The notes: generated by a model not told the origin, from the sequence alone. Positions 7,386 to 15,850 are shown, counted from the first letter of the stretch. The stretch is DNA of 64,000 bases from Pseudonocardia benzenivorans CB1190 (GCF_000196675.2 NC_015312.1:4774001-4838000), one strand, 5' to 3'. Made by a program: numbers and translations.

Positions 7386-8249
7386 GTGACCGTCGACGTC
7401 GACACCTTCGAGTCGCACCGCGCCCACCTGCTCCGCGTCGGTTACCGCATCACCGGCAGCCGCTCCGACGCCGAGGACGCCGTCCAGGAGGCGTGGCTGC
7501 GCTTCGCGGCCCAGGACCCCGCCACGATCGACGAGCCGCGCGCCTGGCTGACGACCGTCGTCGGTCGGCTGTGCCTGGACAGGCTGCGGTCGGCCGCGGC
7601 GCGCCGGGAGCGCTACGTCGGACCCTGGCTGCCCGAGCCGCTGGTCACCACGCCCGCCGACGACGACCCGCTCGCGGAGGTCGTGCGGGACGAGGGGGTG
7701 CGCATGGCGGCGATGGTCGTCCTCGAACGGCTCACGCCGCCGCAGCGGGTCGCGCTCGTCCTGCACGAGGCGCTGGACCTGCCGTTCGCCCGCATCGCCG
7801 AGGTCCTCGACTGCTCGGAGGCCACCGCGCGCCAGCACGCGAGCCGGGCACGGCGCGTCGTCGCCGAGGCCGACGTCCCGCCGCCCGCGTCGAGCGCCGA
7901 ACAGCTGGCGGTCCTCCAGGCCTTCGCCGATGCGCTGGCCAGGGCCGACACCGACGGCATCGTCGCGTTGCTGCATCCGGACGTCGTGCTGCTGGCCGAC
8001 AGCGACGGCCGGGTGTCCGCGGCGCGCCGGCCCATCGTCGGACCCGCCGACGTCGCCCGGCTGTTCCTGGGCCTGCTGCGCAAGTACGGCGACGGTCTGT
8101 TGGCGGACTGGGAGCCGATCCTCGTCAACGGCGAGCCGGGCGTGCGGACCCCGGCGGTCGGCACGGCACCGGCGTCGGTCGCAGTGCTCTCCGTCACAGA
8201 CGGCCGGATCCGCGCGATGTATCAGGTGGTCAACCCGGACAAACTCTGA
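7386..8249 (+). CDS. sigJ: ECF41-family RNA polymerase sigma factor (SigJ-like)
   Basis: The product is 287 aa, much longer than a classical ECF factor. Sigma2 lies at about residues 8-75 (DAEDAVQEAWLRF) and sigma4 at about 105-160 (LPFARIAEVLDCSEATARQHASRARR). A fused SnoaL-like domain follows. The three ECF41 signatures are present: WLPEP in the linker (81-85), a DGGGR-like DSDGR (205-209) and NPDKL as the very last five residues (283-287). In this family the C-terminal domain replaces an anti-sigma factor and tunes activity. GTG codons at 7383 and 7386 are both possible starts. It is divergent from the SDR gene, with matching promoters on both sides. Confidence 0.95.
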   Translation: MTVDVDTFESHRAHLLRVGYRITGSRSDAEDAVQEAWLRFAAQDPATIDEPRAWLTTVVGRLCLDRLRSAAARRERYVGPWLPEPLVTTPADDDPLAEVVRDEGVRMAAMVVLERLTPPQRVALVLHEALDLPFARIAEVLDCSEATARQHASRARRVVAEADVPPPASSAEQLAVLQAFADALARADTDGIVALLHPDVVLLADSDGRVSAARRPIVGPADVARLFLGLLRKYGDGLLADWEPILVNGEPGVRTPAVGTAPASVAVLSVTDGRIRAMYQVVNPDKL

Positions 8250-8322
8250 GCACCGTCGCGGCCCGGCGGACACCGCCGTGTCGGTCCCGGATCCGGGGCC
8301 GCCCGCACCCCAGGATTCGCGG

Positions 8323-9085
8323 GTGCGAACGGTACGTGCGTGGCGACGGTGGGTCCCGGTTCTGGCGGCAGTGGCCGCCCTCTCGACAACGGTCTCGGGG
8401 TGTGCCGCGTTGCGGACCACCCCGTTCGAACTGCCCGGCGCTGCCGCGCCCGGTGCTCCTGCCGCACCGGGTGCGCCCGTCGCGCCCGCCGCCACCGGTG
8501 ACGCCGCCACGGCGCTCGCCGCCCTGCCCGTCAAGGGCCGCGCGCCCAAGACCGGCTACACCCGCGACAAGTTCGGCGCCGCCTGGACCGACGTCGACCA
8601 CAACGGCTGCGACCAACGCAACGACGTCCTCGCCCGGGACATGACGGGCGAGACCTTCAAGCCGGGCACCCACGACTGCGTCGTGCTGACCGGGTCGCTG
8701 CACGACCCCTACACCGGCAAGAACATCTCCTTCGTGCGCGGCCAGGGCACCAGCGAGGCCGTAGATCGACCACGTCGTCGCGCTGTCGGACGCCTGGCAG
8801 AAGGGCGCCCAGCAGCTCGATCCCGCGACCCGCACCCTGCTGGGCAACGACCCGCTCAACCTCCTCGCCGTCGACGGGCCGACGAACCAGTCCAAGGGCG
8901 ACGGCGACGCCGCCACCTGGCTGCCGCCGACGAAGTCCTACCGCTGCGACTACGTCGCCCGGCAGGTCGCGGTGAAGCAGAAGTACGGGCTGTGGGTCAC
9001 CGCGGCCGAGCGGGACGCGATCGCCGGCGTCCTGGCCGGCTGTCCCGGCGAGCCGCTCCCGCCGGACAGCACGATCCGCCGCTGA
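8323..9085 (+). pseudogene. Secreted HNH endonuclease lipoprotein, frameshifted
   Basis: The first 146 or so codons (from GTG 8323) encode a lipoprotein signal (VRTVRAWRRW... with lipobox VSGC, Cys27), an Ala/Pro linker and the first half of an HNH/DUF1524-type nuclease (DVDHNGCDQRNDVLARDM). At 8761-8764 the frame breaks. The second half continues in the next frame (IDHVVALSDAWQKGAQQL, then NDPLNLLAVDGPTNQSKGD) to a TGA at 9083. The expected join in this family is ...AVQIDHVVAL; a 2-nt deletion in GTGCAGATC would give exactly what is seen. Both halves are otherwise intact, so the lesion is recent or is a sequencing error. The intact protein would act outside the cell on DNA. Confidence 0.8.
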
Positions 9086-9216
9086 TCCCGCCGTCGCGTC
9101 CCGCCGCGAGCGGCGGCCCGGGACTCCCCGGCCCGGCTCGCCGCCGCCGCCCGGCCCGCAACGGTCCGGCCCGGCCCGCCCGCCCGGCTCGTGAGCGGCG
9201 ATGGTGGCGATGGCGA

Positions 9217-9780
9217 CTATCGCCGCTCACGGAGCTCGCAGGCCGCGGCGAAGCCCTGGTCGGTGATCCCCAGGGCATGGTTGCTGCGGGCGCGCATGTT
9301 CTCCAGGGCGATCGCGTGCGTCAGCTCGACGACACCCGCGCGGCCGAAGGCCCGCTCCAGCTCGGCGACCTGGTCGTCGGTGACGGTCGTCGGCGTGGCG
9401 GTCATGGCGTCGGCGTAGCCGATCGCGAGCCGCTCGGCCGCGGAGTAGAGCGGATCGGTGGCGTAGGAGTCGATGTGGCGCAACCGGTTGGTGTCCAGGC
9501 CCTGCAGCCGCTGCAGCATCGTCCCGAAGTCGACGCACCACGAGCAGCCGACCTGCGTCGCCGTCCGGTAGACGGCGAGCTCGCGCACCGGAGCGGGCAG
9601 CACCGTCGCCGCCTTCTCGTAGGCCAGCTCCGACACCAGCCCGGCCCAGAACAGCTTCGGGTGGTGGCGGGCCACGGCGAACGGTTCGGGAACCTCGCCG
9701 AAGCGGCGCCGCGCCATCCGGTAGACCAGCCGTCCGACCGGGCCGGCGTCCTGCTCGGCCACCGCGGGGATTCGTGCCAT
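9217..9780 (-). CDS. Carboxymuconolactone decarboxylase-like protein, probable ECF41 target
   Basis: The product is 187 aa and belongs to the CMD/AhpD-like fold. It has the redox-type motif C79-x2-C82 (VGCSWCVDFG), followed by the helical core and ELTHAIALENMRAR. Such proteins are one of the three COE classes controlled by ECF41 sigma factors. A GGAGG RBS lies 6 nt before the ATG, and a perfect-spacing ECF41-type promoter lies 43-69 nt upstream. The sigma gene is 1 kb away, separated only by the broken nuclease gene. AhpD-like peroxidase-reductant activity is possible but not shown. Confidence 0.9.
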   Translation of the reverse strand: MARIPAVAEQDAGPVGRLVYRMARRRFGEVPEPFAVARHHPKLFWAGLVSELAYEKAATVLPAPVRELAVYRTATQVGCSWCVDFGTMLQRLQGLDTNRLRHIDSYATDPLYSAAERLAIGYADAMTATPTTVTDDQVAELERAFGRAGVVELTHAIALENMRARSNHALGITDQGFAAACELRERR

Positions 9781-9822
9781 CGTTCGCCTCCGTCGTCTCG
9801 TCCGTCGAGGGGACGCCTTCTG

Positions 9823-9849
9823 GACGGGACGGGACCGCGGTTCGTGACA
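9823..9849 (-). promoter_or_regulatory. ECF41-type promoter for the CMD-like gene
   Basis: On the minus strand, TGTCACG (9849-9843) is followed by 16 nt and CGTC (9826-9823). This is the best of the three sites, one mismatch from the TGTCACA-N16-CGTC consensus I recall. It predicts a transcript start near 9815 and a leader of about 35 nt that contains the GGAGG RBS. It overlaps nothing but the end of the intergenic region after dgt. Confidence 0.72.
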
Positions 9850-9856
9850 GCGCGCC

Positions 9857-11155
9857 TCAGAGCCGGCGCAGCCGCGCGTGCCAGGACAGCGCCTGCTGGT
9901 CGGTGAGCATCGCGATCTGGTCGACGACGACGCGCAGCCGCGCCGGGTCGTCGGACGCGGCCGCCCAGTCCTCGGCGCGGACCGGGTCGAGGCTCCCCGG
10001 TGCGCCCGCCAGCAGCGACGCGGCGAGCTCGGCGAGCAGCTCGCGCTGGCGGGCCTGCATCGCCAACCGCGCCGGGTCCTTCATGACGTAGCGGACGGCG
10101 ACCGCCTTGAGCAGCGCGACCTCGGCGGCGGCCCCGGCGGGCACGACGAGGTCGGCCGTGTAGCGGGTGAGCGCCGCGTCGGGGTCGGGCTGGGCGTCGA
10201 GCGTGGCGTCGGTGGCCGCGCGGACGAACCGTCCGACGAGCTCGCTGGTGAGCACCTTGAGCGCGACGTGCGCGCGCGCCGGTGCCGACGGCCCGTGGAA
10301 CCCGCGGACGCCGTCGACCGCGGGCAGCGCCAGCAGCTGGTCGGCGGCCCGTTGCAGCGCATCGGGATCCGCCCCGAAGTTCGCGACGGCCAGCGCCGCG
10401 AGGGCGTCGCGCTCGTCGGTATCGGCCAGTGCGGCGAGGTCGATGCGGCCGGCGAGGATGCCGTCCTCGACGTCGTGCACCGAGTAGGCGACGTCGTCGG
10501 ACCAGTCCATGATCTGCGCCTCGATGCAGCGCCGCCGCGGCGGTGCGCCGTCGCGGACCCAGTCGAGCACCGCGCGGTCGGCCTCGTACGCGCCGTACTT
10601 GCGCACCCCCGGCCCGCCCACCCACGGATACTTCGCCGCGGCGTCGAGGGCGGCCCGGGTCAGGTTGAGCCCGCCCGCGTGGTCGCCGTGGCCGACCTTG
10701 GGCTCGAGCCGGGTGAGGATCCGCAGGGTCTGGGCGTTGCCCTCGAACCCGCCGCACGCCCGCGCGATCTCGTCGAGCGCGCGTTCGCCGTTGTGCCCGA
10801 AGGGTGGGTGCCCGATGTCGTGGGCGAGCCCGGCGGTGTCGACGACGTCGGGGTCGGCGCCCAGCTCCTCGGCGATCCCCCGGCCGATCTGGGCGACCTC
10901 GAGCGAGTGCGTCAGCCGGGTGCGCGGGATGCCGGTGATCTCCGCGCCCTCCCCGGGTCCGACGACCTGCGTCTTGCCCGCGAGCCTGCGCAGCGCCGCG
11001 GAGTGCAGCACGCGGGCCCGGTCGCGGGCGAACGGGCTGCGCCGCTCGGGCCGGCCGCCGGCCGCGGTCTTCGGTTCCTCGGGCAGCATCCGGGCGCGGG
11101 CATGCTCGTCGTAGCCCCGGTCGGTCGGCACGGCGAGATCGGAGGGGCCGCTCAT
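9857..11155 (-). CDS. dgt: dGTPase, deoxyguanosinetriphosphate triphosphohydrolase-like
   Basis: The product is 432 aa and has a complete HD domain: RLTHSLEVAQIGRGIAEELG (first His), LAHDIGHPPFGHNGE (HD plus the GHxPFGHxGE signature), then IMDWSDDVAYSVHDVEDG for the last Asp. The enzyme hydrolyses dGTP (or other dNTPs) to the nucleoside and tripolyphosphate. From memory, dgt stands beside dnaG in mycobacteria; here about 4 kb separates them. The ATG at 11155 overlaps the stop of the YdcF-like gene (ATGA), which indicates coupling. Confidence 0.95.
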   Translation of the reverse strand: MSGPSDLAVPTDRGYDEHARARMLPEEPKTAAGGRPERRSPFARDRARVLHSAALRRLAGKTQVVGPGEGAEITGIPRTRLTHSLEVAQIGRGIAEELGADPDVVDTAGLAHDIGHPPFGHNGERALDEIARACGGFEGNAQTLRILTRLEPKVGHGDHAGGLNLTRAALDAAAKYPWVGGPGVRKYGAYEADRAVLDWVRDGAPPRRRCIEAQIMDWSDDVAYSVHDVEDGILAGRIDLAALADTDERDALAALAVANFGADPDALQRAADQLLALPAVDGVRGFHGPSAPARAHVALKVLTSELVGRFVRAATDATLDAQPDPDAALTRYTADLVVPAGAAAEVALLKAVAVRYVMKDPARLAMQARQRELLAELAASLLAGAPGSLDPVRAEDWAAASDDPARLRVVVDQIAMLTDQQALSWHARLRRL

Positions 11156-11769
11156 CCCAGGCCGGTGTCCTCGGTGTCGGCGGGCGCCTTGGTGATCCGG
11201 TAGAACAGCAGCGCCCCCGTCTCGCGGACGATGTAGCGGGCCTGCGTCTCGCGGCTCTGCACCACCGGGCCGCTGCGCGTCGGCGACGTCCAGGCGTCGA
11301 GCCCGGAGTCCTCGGCCATCGTGCGCGCCCGCAGCGAGTGCCACGGGTCGCTGACCAGGATCGCGGTGTGCCAGCCGCCGGTGCGGGCCACCGCGGCGAC
11401 GGCCTGCAGGCTGGCCAGGGTGTCCGACCCCTCCCCCACCGCGACCACGGCCGCCGCCGGCACGCCCTTGGCGAGCAGGTAGCGCCTGCCCGCGGACGCC
11501 TCGGTGTACTCGTCGCCCGCCCGGTTGCCGCCGACGGTCACGATTCGCGGCGCGAGACCCTGCCGGTACAGCGCCGCGGCGTGGTCGAGGCGGGCGGCGA
11601 AGATCGGGCTGGGGTTGCCGTCGTACTGGGCGGCGCCGAGGACGATGACGGCGTCGGCCGGGGTGTCGTGGTCGGTGCGCGCGGTCTCCCAGACCCGGAA
11701 CGCGGTACCGACGACGATGATCACCGCCACCAGCACCCCGCCGAGCACGATGCGCAACGGCCAGCGCAT
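11152..11769 (-). CDS. YdcF/SanA-like DUF218 membrane protein
   Basis: The product is 205 aa from the ATG at 11769; an in-frame GTG at 11850 would add 27 proline-rich residues. One N-terminal transmembrane helix (IVLGGVLVAVIIVVGTAF) anchors a DUF218 domain with DAVIVLGAAQYDG, the GDEYTEA region and DPWHSLRARTMAEDSG. SanA/YdcF proteins are linked to envelope barrier function and vancomycin sensitivity in Gram-negatives; in actinobacteria the role is unknown. Its stop overlaps the dgt start. Confidence 0.85.
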   Translation of the reverse strand: MRWPLRIVLGGVLVAVIIVVGTAFRVWETARTDHDTPADAVIVLGAAQYDGNPSPIFAARLDHAAALYRQGLAPRIVTVGGNRAGDEYTEASAGRRYLLAKGVPAAAVVAVGEGSDTLASLQAVAAVARTGGWHTAILVSDPWHSLRARTMAEDSGLDAWTSPTRSGPVVQSRETQARYIVRETGALLFYRITKAPADTEDTGLG

Positions 11770-11965
11770 CCGGCTGCGGGCCGGGGGCTCCTGCGGCCGC
11801 GGCCCGGGCTGCAGGTGGCGCGGCCGGGCACCGGAGCGGGTCGGGGGCACTCGGTCGGCTTCGAGGTGCCGCCGTGTGGGGCCGGCCGCACGACGCTCGG
11901 GCGACGTGCGCGGATCACGCCCGTCGCGACGCAGGGGAACGGTCGGGGCCGCACGGCCCCCGCCT

Positions 11966-11981
11966 GCCCGCCACGGCGGGC
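11966..11981 (-). terminator. GC-rich hairpin after xdhC
   Basis: GCCCGCC (11966-11972) and GGCGGGC (11975-11981) form a 7-bp stem with a 2-nt loop. Flanking CCCC and GGGG may extend it. It lies just past the xdhC stop. There is no clear U-tract, so this is a probable rather than certain terminator. Confidence 0.45.
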
Positions 11982-11990
11982 GGGGTCCCG

Positions 11991-13037
11991 TCACCCGCCG
12001 ATCCGCCCGTCGGAGGCGGCGAGCGCGCTCGCGGTGCGCCCGGAGCGGGCGGCGATCACCTGCGCGACGATCGACACGGCCGTCTCGGCCGGGGTGCGGG
12101 CGCCGAGGTCGAGCCCGACGGGGCCGTAGATCGAGTCGATCTCCGCGTCGGAGAGACCCTTGGTCCGGAGCCGGCCGCGGCGGGCGGACTGCGTGCGGCG
12201 CGAGCCCAGCGCGCCGATGAACCCGCGGCCACCGCGCACCCCCTCGATCAGGACGGCGTCGAACCTGGGGGCGTGGTCGAGCAGGACGACGACGTCGGCG
12301 TCGGAGAACCCGGCGACGGCGGCCAGCGCCTCGTCGAGCTCGGCGACGGTGCGTGCACCCCAGCCCAGCAGCGCGGCCTGTGCGAGCAGGGCCTCCCCGA
12401 TCGCGCCGGACCCGACGACGACGATCGTCGGCACCGGGACCCACAGGTCGGCCAGGACGTCGACACCCGCGGCGGTGAACCGCTCGGTCGTGGTGGCGCC
12501 GCGGCGCAGCAGCCCGCGGACGTGCGCGATGCCCGCCTCGTCGGCCTCCCCCGACCCGAGCGTGCCGTGGGCCTGCTCCAGTTCGGGGCCGGTGAGCACC
12601 AGCGCCGCCGTCCCGTCGGCGGGCGAGAGCAGCGCCGCCGGGACGCCGCCCTCGAGCGCGGCGCCCAGCGCCGCGGCGAGCCCGGCGGGCAGCGGATGCC
12701 CGAGCAGCGTCGCGCCACCGGCGCAGGCCAGGCCCGCGGCGAGCCCCGCCGCCTCGGACACGTGCGCCTCGCCGGTGCGGGGCCCGGCCGCGGCCTCGGC
12801 CGCGAGAGGGCGGACCGTGTCGTCGAGCGCGCCGCGATAGAGCACCCCCACGGCGTCCCCGCCGGGCGTCGACGCGACGAGCTGACCGGACTCGACGGTC
12901 CCGAATCCGTGCCGGTCGAGCACCCGGACGACCCCCACCGCCGGCATCCCGGCGCCCGCCCAGCGCTGCAGCGCGCGACCGAGCTCGCGGCGCGGATCGG
13001 CGGCGGACGAGGAGGAGGGAGCGGTCGTGGCGGTCAC
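11991..13037 (-). CDS. xdhC: XdhC/CoxI family molybdoenzyme maturation protein
   Basis: The product is 348 aa. The N-terminal XdhC/CoxI domain (LGRALQRWAGAGMPAVGVVRVL) is followed by a Rossmann-type C-terminal domain with TIVVVGSGAIGEALLAQAALLGW and the diagnostic end GFIGALGSRRTQSARRGRL plus a YGPVGLDLGARTPAETAVSI stretch. XdhC proteins sulfurate or insert molybdenum cofactor into xanthine or CO dehydrogenases. No molybdoenzyme subunit genes are visible nearby, so it serves enzymes encoded elsewhere. The ATG at 13037 is the natural start. Confidence 0.9.
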   Translation of the reverse strand: MTATTAPSSSSAADPRRELGRALQRWAGAGMPAVGVVRVLDRHGFGTVESGQLVASTPGGDAVGVLYRGALDDTVRPLAAEAAAGPRTGEAHVSEAAGLAAGLACAGGATLLGHPLPAGLAAALGAALEGGVPAALLSPADGTAALVLTGPELEQAHGTLGSGEADEAGIAHVRGLLRRGATTTERFTAAGVDVLADLWVPVPTIVVVGSGAIGEALLAQAALLGWGARTVAELDEALAAVAGFSDADVVVLLDHAPRFDAVLIEGVRGGRGFIGALGSRRTQSARRGRLRTKGLSDAEIDSIYGPVGLDLGARTPAETAVSIVAQVIAARSGRTASALAASDGRIGG

Positions 13038-13104
13038 ACCGACCAGGGTAGCGACCGGCGCCGACGGCGGGCCGCACGCGAGCCGGGCGCGTCCCGCCGG
13101 GCGG

Positions 13105-13497
13105 TCAACCGGTCGGGAGCGTGCGTTTGAGGGCGAAGATCGCGATCCGCACGACGATCGCGTCGACCAGCAGCGCGGCGAAGGCCCAGCCGTCGAACAG
13201 GCCGCCGAGGGGGCGGCCGGCGGCCAGGGCCAGCACGCTCGGCAGCAGGAACGTCGCGACGCCGATCGCGCCCGCCACGGCGGCCGACAGCAGTGGGACC
13301 GGCTGCGCCGCAGGGGTTCGCAACGTCCGCGCGAGCATCCCGGCGATCACCAGGTCCACGACCACGAGCACCGCGTCGATGATCGCGAGCCGCGAGTCGT
13401 CCCAGAGCCGGACCGCGTGGACCGCGTGCACCGCCGCCGACACGACGAGCAGCACGAGGAGGATCTGCGGAGCGGTGATCGCGCGGAGCCGGTTCAC
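13105..13497 (-). CDS. Small multi-pass membrane protein, possibly copper-regulated
   Basis: The product is 130 aa from the GTG at 13497 (an ATG at 13584 would read through the operator, which is less likely). It has about four hydrophobic helices: ILLVLLVVSAAVHAVHAV, IIDAVLVVVDLVIAGML, LLSAAVAGAIGVATFLL and AFAALLVDAIVVRIAIFA. No family is recognised. It is divergent from a TPR gene, and a CsoR-like palindrome stands between them. The two HAVHAV histidines in the first helix are noted, but no metal site is claimed. Confidence 0.7.
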   Translation of the reverse strand: MNRLRAITAPQILLVLLVVSAAVHAVHAVRLWDDSRLAIIDAVLVVVDLVIAGMLARTLRTPAAQPVPLLSAAVAGAIGVATFLLPSVLALAAGRPLGGLFDGWAFAALLVDAIVVRIAIFALKRTLPTG

Positions 13498-13557
13498 GAC
13501 CGCCAGTCTCCCCGGTCGCACGCGACGGCCGGTCCCGAGGGCCACCGTCCCGCCGGA

Positions 13558-13574
13558 ATACCCCACTGGGGTAT
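13558..13574. promoter_or_regulatory. CsoR-type (copper-sensing repressor) operator palindrome
   Basis: ATACCCCA (13558-13565) and TGGGGTAT (13567-13574) form a perfect inverted repeat around one central base. The TACC...GGTA form with G/C tracts is the known recognition pattern of CsoR-family repressors in actinobacteria. It lies 16 bp before the TPR gene and 61 bp before the divergent membrane gene. No csoR gene is in the window. Confidence 0.65.
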
Positions 13575-13589
13575 CAGGTTGCATCGGTC

Positions 13590-13940
13590 ATGATGGACAC
13601 CCTGACGTACCGGACGGCCGAGAGGTGGGTCGACGAGGGCCTCCCGCTGGAGGCGCTGGAGATGCTGGAGCCGCGGGCCGAGGAGCTGCGGGCGACCGCC
13701 GGCGGCGCGCTGCTGCTCGGGCGCGCCTACTACCGCTCCGCGCAGCTGCGCAAGGCCGAGGCGGAGCTGCGCCTGGCCGTGGAGCTCGCGCCGGCGGACG
13801 CCTACGCCCGCTACCTGCTGGGCCGCACGTTGCAGCGGCAGAGCCGGCACGCCGAGGCCCTGCCGCACCTGCGCCTGGCCGCGGCCCAGGACCCCGGCTA
13901 CGCCGGGGACCGCGACGCCTGCGCCGCGCGCGTGGGCTGA
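13590..13940 (+). CDS. Small tetratricopeptide-repeat protein
   Basis: The product is 116 aa and made of about three TPR helices pairs: ERWVDEGLPLEALEMLEPRAEEL, LLLGRAYYRSAQLRKAEAELRLAVELAP and YARYLLGRTLQRQSRHAEALPHLRLAAAQDP. It has no signal peptide. ATG codons at 13590 and 13593 are both possible. The CsoR-like palindrome ends 15 nt upstream, so expression is probably copper- or persulfide-responsive. The partner of this adaptor is unknown. Confidence 0.85.
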   Translation: MMDTLTYRTAERWVDEGLPLEALEMLEPRAEELRATAGGALLLGRAYYRSAQLRKAEAELRLAVELAPADAYARYLLGRTLQRQSRHAEALPHLRLAAAQDPGYAGDRDACAARVG

Positions 13941-13958
13941 CCGGCCGGTAAGGGGGCC
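13939..13958. terminator. Bidirectional hairpin between TPR gene and response regulator
   Basis: CCGGCC (13939-13944) and GGCCGG (13953-13958) flank an 8-nt loop between two convergent genes. The stem overlaps the TPR stop codon. It is short but well placed for both transcripts. Confidence 0.4.
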
Positions 13959-13966
13959 GGCACCCG

Positions 13967-14581
13967 TCAGAGCCAGCCGTTGCCGTCCGCGATGCGGACG
14001 GCCTCGGCACGGGTGCGCGCGTCGGTCTTGCCGATCGCCGACGAGAGGTGGTTGCGGACCGTGCCCTCCGACAGGTGCAGCCGCCGCGCGATGTCGGCGA
14101 CGGTCGCGCCGTCGGCCGCTGCGACGAGGACGTCGCGCTCGCGCTCGGTCAGCGGGCTGGTCCCCTGGCTCAGCGACTCCGCGGCGAGCGCCGGGTCGAC
14201 GACGCGTAGCCCCGCGTGCACCCGGCGGACCGCGTCGACGAGCTGCTCGGGCGGTGAGTCCTTGACGACGAACCCCGCCGCCCCGGCCCGCATCGCCCGC
14301 GCGAGGTAGCCGGGGCGGCCGAACGTCGTGAGCACCACCACCCGGCAGGACGGGAGCTGCTCGTGCAGCAGCGCGGCCGCGGCGAGGCCGTCGATGCCGG
14401 GCATCTGCACGTCGAGCAGCGCGACGTCGGGCTTCGTCCGCGCCGCGGCGGGCCCGACCTCGTCGCCCGTGCCGACCTGGGCGACGATCTCGATGTCGGG
14501 TTCCAGGCCCAGCATCGCGGCGAGCGCCCCGCGGACGAGGGCCTGGTCGTCGGCCAGCAGGACGCGGATCGGGTCGGTCAC
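13967..14581 (-). CDS. NarL/DesR-type response regulator
   Basis: The product is 204 aa. The receiver domain has the acidic pair DD at 11-12, the phosphoacceptor Asp57 (ALLDVQMPG), and Lys in FVVKDSPPEQ. The C-terminal LuxR helix-turn-helix reads LTERERDVLVAAADGATVADIARRLHLSEGTVRNHLSSAIGKT. The GTG start overlaps the histidine kinase stop by 4 nt, so the two form one two-component system. The ABC-2 exporter encoded just upstream is its likely target, by analogy with other DesKR-ABC clusters. Confidence 0.95.
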   Translation of the reverse strand: MTDPIRVLLADDQALVRGALAAMLGLEPDIEIVAQVGTGDEVGPAAARTKPDVALLDVQMPGIDGLAAAALLHEQLPSCRVVVLTTFGRPGYLARAMRAGAAGFVVKDSPPEQLVDAVRRVHAGLRVVDPALAAESLSQGTSPLTERERDVLVAAADGATVADIARRLHLSEGTVRNHLSSAIGKTDARTRAEAVRIADGNGWL

Positions 14582-15840
14582 CGCGCGGCTCCGGGGTCCC
14601 CGGCGGGCCCGGAGACGGTGGCGGTGTCGGTGACGGCGCCGGCCGGGTCGCCGGGGGTCCGGGCCGTCGTGCGGACGGTACGGCCCTTGTGCCGCACCGG
14701 CGGGCACGTCGCGACGAGCCGCCAGCCACCGCGCTCCCCCGGCCCCGCGTCGACCCAGCCGCCGATCGCGGCGACCCGCTCGGCCAGGCCGGACAGCCCG
14801 TTCCCGGCCGGGGTGGCGTCCGGGGCGCCGACACCGTCGTCGACGACCTCGATCGAGTCCGGGGTCAGCCGCACCGTGACCCGCTCCGCGCCGCTGTGGC
14901 GGATCGCGTTGGTGACGCCCTCGCGCAGTACGTGGGCGAAGACCTGCTGGCGCTCGGCGGGGACGTCGTCGACCGCGCGCGGCAGGTCGGCCCGGATCTC
15001 CGCGGCGCGCAACGCCCCCCGCGCCCCGGCGAGCTCGGCGGCCAGCGACGCGACGCGGTGCGCCGAGATCGTCGCGCGGACGTCGGTCAGTGCCTGGCGG
15101 CCGAGGCGTTCGACGTCGGCGACCTCGTCGGCGGCGCGCTCGTCGTCGCCACGCTCGAGCAGCCTGCGGGCGAGTCCGGCCTTGACGGTGATCGTCGTGA
15201 GCGAGTGCCCGAGTACGTCGTGGAGGTCGCGGGCCATCCGGTCGCGTTCCTCGGCGACGGCCAGCCGCGCGAGCTCCTCGCGGGCCGTGCGCAGCTCGCT
15301 GTTGGCCCTGATCAGGCCGAACATGCCGATCATCGCCAGCGTCATCGCGACGACACCGACGACCGCGCCCACGTCGATCGCGCCGAACTCCCAGCGGTAG
15401 AGCCCGATGGCCACGACGACGACGGCCAGCGCCACGACCGCAGAGGTCCGCCGCGGCAGCAGTGCCATCACCGCGACGACCAGGAAGCTGATCGTGTAGA
15501 GGACGCCGCCGTCGCTTCCGCCCGCACCCAGCCCCGCGACCATCCCGACCCACAGCGCGGCCATGCCGACGACCGTCACCACCGACACGAGCCTGCGCCC
15601 GGCCCACATCGCGTAGTAGAGGCCGCCGCAGTACCCGGCGATGTAGGCGACGACATCGAGCACGAGCAGGACGCGCAGCAGCGTCGGGTGCTGCGAGACC
15701 GCCGCTGCGTACACCCACGGCAGCAGCAGCAACGACCAGCCCGCCGCGATCGGCAGCCACTTGCGCAGCGAAAGGTGCGTCGGGTCGACGGGACCGCCGT
15801 CGTCGCGTGCTCGCCCGAGTCCCCGTGCACGGGCCGTCAT
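14578..15840 (-). CDS. DesK-like sensor histidine kinase
   Basis: The product is 420 aa. About five or six hydrophobic helices fill residues 28-180. They are followed by a HisKA_3 dimerisation domain with ERDRMARDLHDVLGHSL (phosphoacceptor His207) and an HATPase_c domain with REGVTNAIRHSGA (N-box) and VVDDGVGAPD (G1). Membrane helices without a large extracellular loop suggest sensing within the bilayer. The ATG at 15840 has GGAG 4 nt upstream; a GTG at 15849 is also in frame. Confidence 0.95.
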   Translation of the reverse strand: MTARARGLGRARDDGGPVDPTHLSLRKWLPIAAGWSLLLLPWVYAAAVSQHPTLLRVLLVLDVVAYIAGYCGGLYYAMWAGRRLVSVVTVVGMAALWVGMVAGLGAGGSDGGVLYTISFLVVAVMALLPRRTSAVVALAVVVVAIGLYRWEFGAIDVGAVVGVVAMTLAMIGMFGLIRANSELRTAREELARLAVAEERDRMARDLHDVLGHSLTTITVKAGLARRLLERGDDERAADEVADVERLGRQALTDVRATISAHRVASLAAELAGARGALRAAEIRADLPRAVDDVPAERQQVFAHVLREGVTNAIRHSGAERVTVRLTPDSIEVVDDGVGAPDATPAGNGLSGLAERVAAIGGWVDAGPGERGGWRLVATCPPVRHKGRTVRTTARTPGDPAGAVTDTATVSGPAGDPGAAR

Positions 15841-15850
15841 GGGCTCCACG

